A stretch of DNA of 64,000 nucleotides, taken from assembly GCF_001514265.1 (NCBI RefSeq), contig NZ_KQ948993.1:264787-328786 (forward strand). The letters run 5' to 3'. Below are positions 1 through 8,103 of this stretch, piece by piece; the stretch's first letter is position 1; every line of letters starts with the position of its first letter. The notes below the pieces were generated by a model that was not told where the DNA came from, ran no database searches, and was given only the letters and a program-made list of their open reading frames with translations. Position numbers and translations under genes: made by a program. Source of the stretch: Streptomyces resistomycificus (GTDB taxonomy: Bacteria > Actinomycetota > Actinomycetes > Streptomycetales > Streptomycetaceae).

Positions 1-1
1 C

Positions 2-235
2 GGCGCCGACGTCCTGCACGCCACGTCGGTGGACGAGTTCCGTACGGCGATGGAGAAGGCCAAGGCCGCCAGTCGCACCACGGTCGTCCACGTCGAGACC
101 GACCTGTACGGCCCGAACCCGCCCGGCCACGGCTGGTGGGACGTCCCCGTCAGCCAGGTCTCCGCCCTCGACTCCACCCAGGCGGCGTACGAGACCTACG
201 CCGCGAACAAGCGCGCCCAGCGGCACTACCTGTAA
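2..235 (+). CDS. iolD: 3D-(3,5/4)-trihydroxycyclohexane-1,2-dione hydrolase, C-terminal end (5' truncated by window)
   Basis: Only the last 77 codons are present and the frame is open to the window edge. The text (VVHVETDLYGPNPPGHGWWD, then a tail ending RAQRHYL) matches the C-terminus of IolD, the ThDP-dependent hydrolase that opens the ring of the diketo-inositol intermediate in myo-inositol catabolism. The mmsA/iolA gene follows in the same direction 29 bp downstream, which supports one iol operon. The catalytic and cofactor domains lie outside the window, so the assignment rests on the tail and on context. Confidence 0.85.
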   Translation, partial: GADVLHATSVDEFRTAMEKAKAASRTTVVHVETDLYGPNPPGHGWWDVPVSQVSALDSTQAAYETYAANKRAQRHYL

Positions 236-264
236 GTCCCGTCCCCGCAAAGGAAACCCGCACC

Positions 265-1761
265 GTGAAGACCATCCAGCACTGGATCGACGGCTCACCC
301 ACCCAGGGCTCCACCTCGGACACCCAGCCGGTGTTCAACCCGGCCACCGGCGCCGAGCAGGCCCAGGTCGTCCTCGGCGGCACCGCCGACGTGGACACCG
401 CCGTCGCGGCCGCCGCGAAGGCGTTCGAGACCTGGTCGGAGTCCTCCCTCTCCCAGCGCACCCAGGTGATGTTCAACTTCCGTCAGCTGCTCGTGGAGCA
501 CGAGGAGGAGCTGGGCCGGATCATCTCCGCCGAACACGGCAAGACTGTCGACGACGCCCGCGGCGAGATCACCCGCGGCCGGGAGGTCGTGGAGTACGTC
601 TGCGGTCTCGGCGACGTACTCAAGGGATCCTTCTCCGACCAGGTCTCCCGCGGCATCGACGTCCACAACTTCCGCCAGCCCCTCGGCGTCGTCGCCGGCA
701 TCACCCCCTTCAACTTCCCCGCCATGGTGCCCCTGTGGATGCACCCCGTCGCCATCGCCACCGGCAACACGTTCATCCTCAAGCCCAGCGAGCGCGACCC
801 CTCCGCCGCCAACTTCGTCGCCGACCTCTACAAGAAGGCCGGCCTCCCGGACGGCGTCTTCAACGTCGTGCACGGTGGCAAGGACGCGGTCGACGCGATC
901 CTGACCCACCCCGGCATCGAAGCGGTGTCGTTCGTCGGCTCCACCCCGATCGCCAAGTACGTCCACGAGCAGGCCACTTCGCACGGTAAGCGCGTCCAGG
1001 CCCTCGGCGGCGCCAAGAACCACGCCGTCGTCCTCCCCGACGCAGACCTGGAGTTCGCCGCCAACCACATCACCGCCGGCGCCTACGGCTCCGCGGGCGA
1101 GCGCTGCATGGCCGTCTCCGTGGCCGTTGCCGTCGGCGACGCGGCCGACGCCCTGGCCGAGATCCTGGAGCGCAAGGCCCGCGAGGTGAAGGTCGGGCCT
1201 GGTGACAAGCCGGGTGTGGAGATGGGGCCGTTGGTCACCAAGGCCGCTCAGGAGCGCGTGGAGAACGCCGTCGGCACGGCCGCCACGCAGGGCGCCACCG
1301 TCGTCGTCGACGGCCGTGGCCTCAAGATCGACGGGCATGAGGAGGGCTTCTTCACAGGTCCGTCCCTGCTCGACCACGTGACGGCGGAGATGGACGCCTA
1401 CAAGGAGGAGCTCTTCGGCCCGGTCCTCGTCATCGTCCGCGCCGACAGCCTGGACGAGGCGATCGACCTGATCAACGGCAACCCCTACGGCAACGGCACC
1501 GCCCTGTTCACCGCCTCCGGCGAAGCCGCCCGCCGATTCCAGCGCAACATCAAGGTCGGCATGATCGGCATCAACGTCCCGGTCCCGGTCCCGATGTCGT
1601 ACTACTCCTTCGGCGGCTGGAAGGACTCCCTCATCGGCGACAACCCCATCCACGGCCCCGAAGGCATCCGCTTCTACACCCGGCCGAAGGTCGTCACCAC
1701 GCGTTGGCCCCAGCAGTCCCAGCAGGTCGCCGCGGGCTTCAACTTCCCCACCTCCAGCTGA
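265..1761 (+). CDS. mmsA: methylmalonate-semialdehyde dehydrogenase (CoA-acylating)
   Basis: 498 residues, full length for the MmsA/IolA branch of the aldehyde dehydrogenase superfamily. This enzyme converts malonate semialdehyde or methylmalonate semialdehyde to acetyl-CoA or propionyl-CoA, the last step of inositol and valine breakdown. Visible signatures are TPFNFPAMVP for the cofactor pocket, FVGSTP, and the catalytic cysteine in GSAGERCMA (Cys281). The GTG at 265 is chosen because AAAGGA lies upstream and the protein then begins VKTIQHWIDG as in the family. Longer in-frame extension runs back into iolD. It lies between iolD and a sugar transporter, so it is probably iolA of the inositol operon. 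Confidence 0.93.
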   Translation: MKTIQHWIDGSPTQGSTSDTQPVFNPATGAEQAQVVLGGTADVDTAVAAAAKAFETWSESSLSQRTQVMFNFRQLLVEHEEELGRIISAEHGKTVDDARGEITRGREVVEYVCGLGDVLKGSFSDQVSRGIDVHNFRQPLGVVAGITPFNFPAMVPLWMHPVAIATGNTFILKPSERDPSAANFVADLYKKAGLPDGVFNVVHGGKDAVDAILTHPGIEAVSFVGSTPIAKYVHEQATSHGKRVQALGGAKNHAVVLPDADLEFAANHITAGAYGSAGERCMAVSVAVAVGDAADALAEILERKAREVKVGPGDKPGVEMGPLVTKAAQERVENAVGTAATQGATVVVDGRGLKIDGHEEGFFTGPSLLDHVTAEMDAYKEELFGPVLVIVRADSLDEAIDLINGNPYGNGTALFTASGEAARRFQRNIKVGMIGINVPVPVPMSYYSFGGWKDSLIGDNPIHGPEGIRFYTRPKVVTTRWPQQSQQVAAGFNFPTSS

Positions 1762-1800
1762 CCCCTGTCCCCCACACGCTTCGACTCACAGGAGGTGGCC

Positions 1801-3243
1801 ATGGACGTCAGGGACGACACGACACCGGCCCCCACCACCGACGCGGCCGACACGGGACAGGCCTCGCCCGAGGTCTACCGGCGGCTGCGGACCATCACCG
1901 TCATCGCCACGTTCGGCGGGCTGCTCTTCGGTTACGACACCGGTGTCATCTCCGGTGCGCTCCCCTTCATGTCACGCTCGCCCGACGAGGGCGGGCTGGG
2001 GCTCACCGCGCTGGCCGAGGGGGTCGTCGCCTCGTCGCTCGTGCTCGGCGCCGCCTGCGGTGCCCTGTTCGGTGGTCGGCTCGCCGACCGGCACGGGCGC
2101 AGGCGGACGATTCTCGGGCTCGCGGTGCTGTTCTTCGTCGGTGCGCTGGGAACCGCGCTCGCGCCGGAACTCTGGACGATGGTGCTGTTCCGGGTGCTGC
2201 TCGGGCTGGCCGTCGGTGGCGCGTCGGCCACGGTTCCCGTGTTCATAGCCGAGCTGGCCCCGGCCGACCGTCGTGGCCGGCTGGTGACCCAGAACGAACT
2301 GATGATCGTCACCGGGCAGTTGCTCGCGTACACCTCGAACGCGGTCATCGCCCGGACCGTGGGCGAGGGGGGTGTGTGGCGCTGGATGCTCGCGATCGCC
2401 ACGATCCCCGCCGTGCTGCTGTGGATCGGGATGCTCTTCGTGCCCGAGTCCCCCCGCTGGCTGGCCTCACGCGGCCGGTTCGAGGACGCCGAGCGCACCT
2501 TGGGCCTGATCCGCGACGCACGGCACGTCGACGAGGAGTTCGCCGAGATCAAGCGGCGGGTCACGGCGGATGCCGGGGAGCCGCGCGCAGGGTGGCATGA
2601 CCTCGGCACGCCGTGGGTGCGGCGCATCGTGGTCTTCGGCTTCGCGCTCGCGTCCCTGACCCAGCTCACCGGCGTCAACTCGATCATGTACTTCGCACCG
2701 ACGATCCTGCTGGACACCGGCCTCGGCACCCAGGCGGCCCTGACCGCCACCATCGCCAACGGCGTCGTGGCCGTGCTCGCCGTCTCGACCGGCATGTGGC
2801 TGCTGGGCCGGTACGGCCGGCGCCCGATGCTGCTGACCGGGCAGGTCGGCGTCACGTTCTCGCTGCTGCTGATCGCGTTCTTCTTCATGGTGCTGCCCGA
2901 GTCGCCCGCCCGCAGCTATCTGGTGCTCGGGGCCATGCTGACCTTCCTGCTGTTCATGCAGGGCTGCATCGCGACCGTGTTCTGGCTGATGCTCTCGGAG
3001 ATCTTCCCGCTCCGGCTGCGCGGCTTCGCGATGGGCACGGCCGTCTTCGGCACCTGGATGGCCAACTTCGTGGTCACTCTGGTCTTCCCGCCGCTCATCG
3101 ACGCGGTCGGCGGAACCACGTTCCTGCTCTTCGCCGCGGTCAACGCCGCCACGTTCGTCTACTACCTCCGTGCCGTCCCCGAGACCAGGGGCCGCTCCAT
3201 GGAAGCCATCGAGTCCTACTTCCGTCGGCAATACGCCGCCTGA
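1801..3243 (+). CDS. MFS sugar porter (probable inositol transporter)
   Basis: 480 residues with the sugar-porter family layout of 12 membrane segments. Family motifs are easy to see: GYDTGVISGAL in TM1, ADRHGRRR in the loop after TM2, PESPRWL before the central loop, and PETRGRSMEAIE at the C-terminus. It imports a polyol or sugar by proton symport; the iolD-mmsA context makes myo-inositol the likely substrate (inference). ATG 1801 is preferred over the in-frame GTG at 1795 because GGAGG at 1791-1795 is the ribosome site. It follows mmsA by 39 bp and precedes the dehydrogenase by 27 bp, so it is probably cotranscribed. Confidence 0.9.
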   Translation: MDVRDDTTPAPTTDAADTGQASPEVYRRLRTITVIATFGGLLFGYDTGVISGALPFMSRSPDEGGLGLTALAEGVVASSLVLGAACGALFGGRLADRHGRRRTILGLAVLFFVGALGTALAPELWTMVLFRVLLGLAVGGASATVPVFIAELAPADRRGRLVTQNELMIVTGQLLAYTSNAVIARTVGEGGVWRWMLAIATIPAVLLWIGMLFVPESPRWLASRGRFEDAERTLGLIRDARHVDEEFAEIKRRVTADAGEPRAGWHDLGTPWVRRIVVFGFALASLTQLTGVNSIMYFAPTILLDTGLGTQAALTATIANGVVAVLAVSTGMWLLGRYGRRPMLLTGQVGVTFSLLLIAFFFMVLPESPARSYLVLGAMLTFLLFMQGCIATVFWLMLSEIFPLRLRGFAMGTAVFGTWMANFVVTLVFPPLIDAVGGTTFLLFAAVNAATFVYYLRAVPETRGRSMEAIESYFRRQYAA

Positions 3244-3270
3244 TCACTCTTCCTTTTGAAAGGCACCGCC

Positions 3271-4467
3271 ATGACCTCGTCCAGCAAGCCGATCTCCGTC
3301 GCGGTGATCGGGGCCGGTATGGCCGGCCGCAGCCACGCCGCCGGATACCGCAACGTCAACACCGTTTTCGGGGCCGGTCTGCCGCCGGTCCGACTGGCCG
3401 CGATAGCCGACGCCAACACGGCCCTCGGCGAGGACGCCGCCCGCCGGTACGGCTTCGAGAAGGCGCTCCCGAGCTGGGAGGCCGTCGCCGAGGACCCGAC
3501 GATCGACGCCGTCAGCATCGTCGTAGGAAATGCTCTGCACCGCCCGATCGCGGAGGCGCTGGTCGCCGCCGGAAAGCACGTGCTGTGCGAGAAGCCGCTG
3601 GCCGGGTCGCTCGAAGACGCCCGCGCCATGGCCGAGTTGGAGCGCACCGCCGACGTCGTGACCGCCGTCGGCTACACCTTCCGCCGCTCCCCCGGCATCG
3701 CCGCGATCCGCGAGCATGTCCAGCGCGCCGAGCTCGGTGACCTCACGCTCTTCAGCGGCCGCTACTGGTGCGACTACGCCACCGACCCCAACGGGCCACT
3801 GAGCTGGCGGTTCAAGGGCGGCCCGGGTTCGGGTGCGCTCGGCGACGTCGGCTCGCACGTCATCGACGCCGCCGAGTACGTCGCCGGACCCATCGTCTCC
3901 GTCTCCGGTGCCGTGCTGTCGACGCAGATCACCAAGCGGCCCCTGCCGCTGGGCGCGGTCATCGGACACAACGCGGCCCCGGTCTCGGACGAGTTCGGCG
4001 AGGTCGAGAACGAGGACACCGCCTCCTTCACCGCCCGCTTCGAGTCCGGCCTGGTCGGCACCTTCTCCGTCACCCGCACCGGCTTCGGGCTGCCCAACGG
4101 GCTCGCCTTCGACGTCCTGGGCGTCGGCGGCCGGGCCGCATTCGACCAGCACCGGCCCGCCGAGTACCTCTTCGACGACGCCCAGCCCGACGCCCGTACC
4201 CGCGGCGCCCGGCAGATCATCGCCGGCCCGCAGATGCCGTACTTCGCGGGCGGTGTCCCGATGGAGGCACCCGGTGTCGGCGCCAGCAACGGCGACAACT
4301 TCACCTACCAGGCCCGAGCCTTCCTCGACCAGGTCGCGGGGGTCACCGAGCCGCTGCCGCCCTGCGCCACCTTCGCCGACGGCCTGCGGACCATGGAGAT
4401 CATCCGGGCCGTCGTCGACTCCTCCCTCAACGACGGCGCCGTCACCGCCGTCCCGCCCGTCGCCTGA
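3271..4467 (+). CDS. Gfo/Idh/MocA family oxidoreductase
   Basis: 398 residues. The N-terminal Rossmann fold begins with VIGAGMAGRSHA, and the conserved CEKPLA motif (about residues 110-115) carries the catalytic lysine of the Gfo/Idh/MocA family. The C-terminal half has the open beta-sheet substrate domain (GALGDVGSHVIDAAEYV). Such enzymes oxidise inositol isomers or related sugars with NAD(P). Within this operon it could be an inositol or scyllo-inositol dehydrogenase, but the sequence alone does not fix the substrate. ATG 3271 follows GAAAGG at 3258-3263. Confidence 0.88.
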   Translation: MTSSSKPISVAVIGAGMAGRSHAAGYRNVNTVFGAGLPPVRLAAIADANTALGEDAARRYGFEKALPSWEAVAEDPTIDAVSIVVGNALHRPIAEALVAAGKHVLCEKPLAGSLEDARAMAELERTADVVTAVGYTFRRSPGIAAIREHVQRAELGDLTLFSGRYWCDYATDPNGPLSWRFKGGPGSGALGDVGSHVIDAAEYVAGPIVSVSGAVLSTQITKRPLPLGAVIGHNAAPVSDEFGEVENEDTASFTARFESGLVGTFSVTRTGFGLPNGLAFDVLGVGGRAAFDQHRPAEYLFDDAQPDARTRGARQIIAGPQMPYFAGGVPMEAPGVGASNGDNFTYQARAFLDQVAGVTEPLPPCATFADGLRTMEIIRAVVDSSLNDGAVTAVPPVA

Positions 4468-4573
4468 ACCCACCCGTACCCAGACGGAACACGCACGTCC
4501 GGCGCCGGCTCCCCACCGGCGCCCCCCCTGCCGCCGACGCCACCGGCCCCGAGAAGGACTGAGGAAACACACC

Positions 4574-5587
4574 ATGAAGCTCGGCCTCTACAACGCGGTC
4601 CTGCACGACCGCCCACTGCCGGAAGCGATCAAAGTCGTCGCCGACCTGGGCCTGACCGGCCTTGAACTCAACACCGGTGGCTTCCTGCCGGCGGTCCACG
4701 TGCAGACGTTCGACGACATCCTCGTCAGCGACACCGCACGCGACGACTTCCTCGGCCTCTTCGAGGGCACCGGCGTCTCCATCGCGGGACTGAACGCCAA
4801 CGGCAACCCGCTGCACCCGAACCCCGTCATCGGCGACAAGCATGCCGAGGACATCCGCCGCTCCATCCGGCTGGCCGAGCGGCTCGGACAGAACCGCCTC
4901 GTGACCATGTCAGGACTGCCCGGCGGCGAGCCCGGCGCGACCCGCCCCAACTGGATCGTCAACGCCTGGAACTCCGCGGCCCTGGACGTCCTCGACCACC
5001 AGTGGAAGATCGCCGCGGACTTCTGGCGCGAGACCGACCGCCTCGCCCGCGACCACGGCGTCAAGGTCGCCCTCGAACTGCACCCGCAGAACCTCGTGTT
5101 CAACTCCGCCGACGTGCACAAGCTCATCGACCTCACCGGCGCCACCCATGTCGGGGTCGAGCTCGACGCCTCCCACCTGTTCTGGCAGCAGATGGACCCC
5201 GTCGCGGTCGTGCGCCACCTCGGCGAGCTCGTCTTCCACGCCGCCGCCAAGGACGTCCGCATCAACCCCGAGTACGCCGCCCTCAACGGCGTCCTCGACA
5301 ACAGCTTCCGCCGTCTGTCGCCCGACGAGCCCCGCACCAACCTCGGCGGCGACGAGTGGGCCAACGAGTGGCCCAAGCAGTCCGCGTGGGACTTCGTCGC
5401 CCTCGGCAAGGGCCACGACGTCTCCTACTGGACCGAGTTCCTGCGCGCCCTGCACGAGGTCGACCCGGACATCCTCGTCAACATCGAACACGAGGACACC
5501 GAACTCGACCGCGTCGAGGGCGTCGCCGTGGCCGCCGAGGTACTCAAGGCGGCCGACGCGGCACTCCAGGAGTCCCTGCGATCGTGA
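4574..5587 (+). CDS. sugar phosphate isomerase/epimerase family TIM-barrel protein
   Basis: 337 residues with the AP-endonuclease-2 type TIM barrel. Motifs include LGLTGLELNTGG near the N-terminus, VALELHPQN, the metal-binding GVELDASHLFWQ and HAAAKDVRIN, and a final NIEHEDTELD. Members isomerise or epimerise keto-sugars or inositol intermediates with a divalent metal. In this operon it may act in a side branch of inositol breakdown like IolH/IolI/IolE relatives, but the exact reaction is not readable. It starts 106 bp after the dehydrogenase with GAGGAAAC upstream and ends 62 bp before a strong hairpin, so it is the last gene of the operon. Confidence 0.85.
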   Translation: MKLGLYNAVLHDRPLPEAIKVVADLGLTGLELNTGGFLPAVHVQTFDDILVSDTARDDFLGLFEGTGVSIAGLNANGNPLHPNPVIGDKHAEDIRRSIRLAERLGQNRLVTMSGLPGGEPGATRPNWIVNAWNSAALDVLDHQWKIAADFWRETDRLARDHGVKVALELHPQNLVFNSADVHKLIDLTGATHVGVELDASHLFWQQMDPVAVVRHLGELVFHAAAKDVRINPEYAALNGVLDNSFRRLSPDEPRTNLGGDEWANEWPKQSAWDFVALGKGHDVSYWTEFLRALHEVDPDILVNIEHEDTELDRVEGVAVAAEVLKAADAALQESLRS

Positions 5588-5649
5588 CCGCCAAGGCCCC
5601 CTGCAAGAGCCTGCCCGGCGCAGCAGCCGGACCGTAGTCCGGCCGTGCT

Positions 5650-5688
5650 GTACGGCCTCCCGCCCAATGTCGGGGCGCGAGGCCGTAC
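5650..5688 (+). terminator. intrinsic terminator hairpin after the iol operon
   Basis: GTACGGCCTC at 5650-5659 pairs with GAGGCCGTAC at 5679-5688, and an inner CGCCC/GGGCG pair (5661-5665/5673-5677) extends the stem. It sits 62 bp after the last operon gene. There is no clear T-tract, as is usual in Streptomyces. Confidence 0.7.
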
Positions 5689-5883
5689 CCGTCCTTGAAT
5701 GCGCGGGGCCCATTTCGCCGTGGGGTCGAGGGCCGCTGTCGATACTTCGGTTCGTCGCGGCTGCACGCCCGATCACGATCGGCTAGTTGTGCCATCTCAT
5801 GAGGTTGGTTCCACTGGTGTCCGCTGGGTCCAGCCGTGGTACGTGGTGCTGGAGCCGCCTGACGGGTCTGGCCGGTCGGGTGG

Positions 5884-6764
5884 TCACGGCGCCGAGAACA
5901 GTCCGGGCCCCGGACGGGGGGACCCGTCGGCGCCGGCTCCGTTCGTGACCCGGAGGAACTCCAGCCTTTCGGCATCGAGGGAGCCCGCGGCCACGGTGTA
6001 GACGACGAGGCGGATGTCGCAGCCCGGGACGGTGAGCACATCGCAGTCGCACGTCACCTCGCCGACCTGCGGGTGCACGACGGTTTTGCGGGCCGAGACA
6101 TGCAGACCGACCGCGCCCTCGTCCCAGAGGCGGGCGAACTCCGCGCTGGTGGAGCGCAGTTCCTCCACGAGATCAACCAAGCCACGGTCGTGGGGATAGG
6201 TGACGAGAGCGGTGCGCAGATCGGCCACGAGGGCGGAGGTCAGGGTGTCGCCTTCCTGCTGCACGGGCCAGGCGGCGAGCCCGGTGGGCCCCGAGGCGAA
6301 GACCGCCCGCACCAGGTTCCGCTCCGCGTGTGTCCGCCCGCTGGGGTCGCCCAGCAGCGCCGCCCATGCCGGAGTCCAGGACAGCAAGGTCCAGTCGGCG
6401 CTGAACACGCCCACGGGGAACTCCCCGAGGCGAGCCAGCATCCGCTGGACCCCCGCCGGAACATGCGTGGAGATCGCCCCGTCGTGCGGGGGCAGGAGGC
6501 CGGCCAGCCGGTACGCGTAGTCGCGCTCCTCGGGTTCCAGCTGCAGTGCTCTGGCCAGGCTCGCGACGACCTGTGCCGAAGGGTTTGTGGCGCGCCCCTG
6601 TTCGAGCCGCACCACATATAGTCGACCGAGAGTCCGGCGAGCTCGGCCAGCTCCTCGCGCCTCAGCCCCGCCGCACGCCGTCCGGGCCGTGCGGTCCGCC
6701 CGATGTCTATGGGGGAAAGCCGGTCGCGCCAGCGGCGCAGTGCCGTGCCAAGGGTCTCGTCCAC
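5884..6764 (-). pseudogene. MmyB-like XRE transcriptional regulator, frameshifted
   Basis: The frame from GTG 6764 gives a typical MmyB-like N-terminus (MDETLGTALRRWRDRLSP, then RRAAGLRREELAELAGLSVD). The expected continuation YVVRLEQGRATNPSAQVV, plus the PAS-like ligand domain (FPVGVFSADWTLLSWTPAW, then RLWDEGAVGLHVSARKTVVHPQ), is in a different frame, open down to 5884. Removing two bases of the TATA run at 6617-6620 restores one continuous protein of about 290 residues. Members of this family usually repress or activate an adjacent SDR gene; here the divergent SDR is reduced to its first codons. It is probably a real pseudogene, though a sequencing error in a two-base repeat cannot be excluded. 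Confidence 0.8.
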
Positions 6765-6866
6765 TCGGCCATTGTGTCCGCCGGACGGCCGCTGTGCCTG
6801 GTACCGGCAGTCCTACCGTCGCAGAGGGCACTGGCTCTCCTCTCGGCGTCAGCCGAGAGTGAACGC

Positions 6867-6907
6867 ATGACGACCACATTCATCACAGGTGCCATCAAGT
6901 CCCTCGG
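6867..6907 (+). pseudogene. SDR oxidoreductase remnant, first ~14 codons only
   Basis: ATG 6867 opens MTTTFITGAIKSLG, the usual start of a classical short-chain dehydrogenase that forms the NAD(P)-binding TGxxxxxG loop (normally TGANKSLG). After the glycine the frame no longer resembles an SDR and the next bases read as the C-terminal part of EgtD in another frame. It lies divergent from the MmyB-like regulator, where the regulator's SDR target is expected. About 220 residues are missing. Confidence 0.7.
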
Positions 6908-7134
6908 AGTGGATCGAGATGCGGCTGCGCTCCCGTACGGCACAGACCGTGAAGATCCCCGCGCTCGACCTCGCGGTCGACTTCGCGGCGCGGGAGGAAC
7001 TGCGCACCGAGGTGTCGGCGAAGTTCCGCAGGGACGGTGTCCGTGCGGAACTGTCCGCGGCGGGCCTGGATCTGGCCCACTGGTGGACGGACGGCGAGGG
7101 CCGGATCGCGCTGTCCCTCAGCGTGGCGCGGTGA
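6904..7134 (+). pseudogene. egtD: EgtD (histidine N-alpha-methyltransferase) C-terminal remnant
   Basis: The reading frame (SEWIEMRLRSRTAQTVKIPA, then FAAREELRTEVSAKFRRDGV, then HWWTDGEGRIALSLSVAR) matches the last ~77 residues of the SAM-dependent histidine trimethylase of ergothioneine synthesis. The SAM-binding N-terminal three quarters are absent. The frame starts exactly where the SDR fragment ends, with the bases TCCCTCGGAG shared by both frames. No other egt gene is in the window. It could be transcribed from the old SDR promoter and started at GTG 6889, but it would not be catalytic. Confidence 0.75.
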
Positions 7135-7258
7135 CAGCGGGCGACGGGCCGTCTCGCGCTCCGCCACGGCTTGGGGCACGGTGGAAATGACGCGCCCAGA
7201 CGCGCCCGACACACCCGACACAGGTGACACCGTCGTCACCGCGGAGAGGAGCCCCCGC

Positions 7259-7474
7259 ATGTCGAACCACACCTACCGGGTCACGGAGATCGTCGGTACC
7301 TCGCCCGACGGCGTCGACCAGGCGGTCCGCAACGGTATCTCCCGCGCCTCGCAGACCCTCCGCAACCTCGACTGGTTCGAGGTCACCCAGGTGCGGGGCC
7401 AGATCGAGGACGGTCAGGTGGCGCACTGGCAGGTCGGCCTGAAGGTCGGCTTCCGGCTGGACGAGTCGGACTGA
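7259..7474 (+). CDS. dodecin family flavin-binding protein
   Basis: 71 residues, the normal dodecin size. It starts MSNHTYRVTEIVGTSPDGVD, contains the helix QAVRNGISRASQTL, the flavin-stacking region NLDWFEVTQVRGQI with the conserved tryptophan, and the final strand HWQVGLKVGFRLDE. Dodecins form hollow 12-subunit shells that store riboflavin, FMN or related flavins in the cytoplasm. GGAGAGGA at 7242-7249 is a strong ribosome site for ATG 7259. It lies alone after the egtD scrap and converges with the HAD gene. Confidence 0.9.
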   Translation: MSNHTYRVTEIVGTSPDGVDQAVRNGISRASQTLRNLDWFEVTQVRGQIEDGQVAHWQVGLKVGFRLDESD

Positions 7475-7502
7475 CGGGCGCGAGGTTCTGCGGAGCGTCG
7501 AC

Positions 7503-7526
7503 GGGCCGGGCCCTCAGGTCCGGCCC
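7503..7526. terminator. bidirectional hairpin between convergent genes
   Basis: GGGCCGG at 7503-7509 pairs with CCGGCCC at 7520-7526. The stop codon of the minus-strand HAD gene (7514-7516) falls in the loop. It can serve both dodecin and the HAD gene. Confidence 0.5.
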
Positions 7527-8005
7527 TCCCGCTCCTGTGCCGCCTCGAGTTCCGCGGACCGGGCCGCCCAGCGTGCCCGCACGACGGTGAAACCCGCCCG
7601 TTCGGCGTCCTCGCACACCAGCTCGTCGTCGTCCACGAGCACCCGGATCTCGCGGGTGCGGGCGAGGCGGCGGAGGATCTCCAGCTTGGTGCGCCGGGCG
7701 GGCCTGCGGTCGTCGTTGCGCCGCATGTACACGCTGCCCTCGGGCAGCCCCTGCGCGGCGAGCCAGTCGAGCGTGTCGCGCCGGCAGCGCTCGGGCCGCC
7801 CGGTGAGGTAGACGACCTCGCACTCCCGCGCGCTCTCCTTGGCCAGCGCGATGCCCTCGGCGATCGGCGGGTCGTGCGGCGCGGCGGCGAAGAAGGCGTC
7901 CCAGTCGCGGGGTTTCCTCTCCAGGAACCGCTGCCGGTGGGCCGTGTCGGCGAGGGTGTTGTCCAGGTCGAACACGGCGAGCGGGCGCTTGTTGCTGTCG
8001 GTCAC
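7514..8005 (-). CDS. HAD-superfamily phosphatase (polynucleotide kinase-phosphatase-like)
   Basis: 163 residues from the GTG at 8005. HAD motif I is AVFDLDNTLADT, motif II is VVYLTGRPE, and motif III/IV is in LVDDDELVCEDAERAG. The layout (short cap, RDTLDWLAAQGLP between motifs I and II) matches stand-alone phosphatase domains related to the 3'-phosphatase of T4 Pnkp, but the substrate is unknown. The upstream frame is open for 43 more codons without HAD-like text; the GTG is chosen because the protein then begins VTDSNKRPLAVFDLDNT with AGGGTGG upstream. It diverges from the secreted beta-helix gene. Confidence 0.8.
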   Translation of the reverse strand: MTDSNKRPLAVFDLDNTLADTAHRQRFLERKPRDWDAFFAAAPHDPPIAEGIALAKESARECEVVYLTGRPERCRRDTLDWLAAQGLPEGSVYMRRNDDRRPARRTKLEILRRLARTREIRVLVDDDELVCEDAERAGFTVVRARWAARSAELEAAQEREGRT

Positions 8006-8103
8006 GGTGCCCACCCTAGACCGGCCCGCACCCCCGGCAACCTTCCCGCCCCGGGCGACCACTGCTGTGCGACACGGCAGGCACGGCGAGGGCGGGAGAT
8101 CCC

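Noticed and set aside
295..1653. Long open frame antisense to mmsA
   Set aside because: Shadow frame with Val/Gly/Asp-rich composition; no ribosome site or family match, and the other strand is clearly coding.
5689..5883. Possible transposase or recombinase scrap between the iol terminator and the MmyB-like gene
   Set aside because: Reading frames gave nothing that matches a known family.
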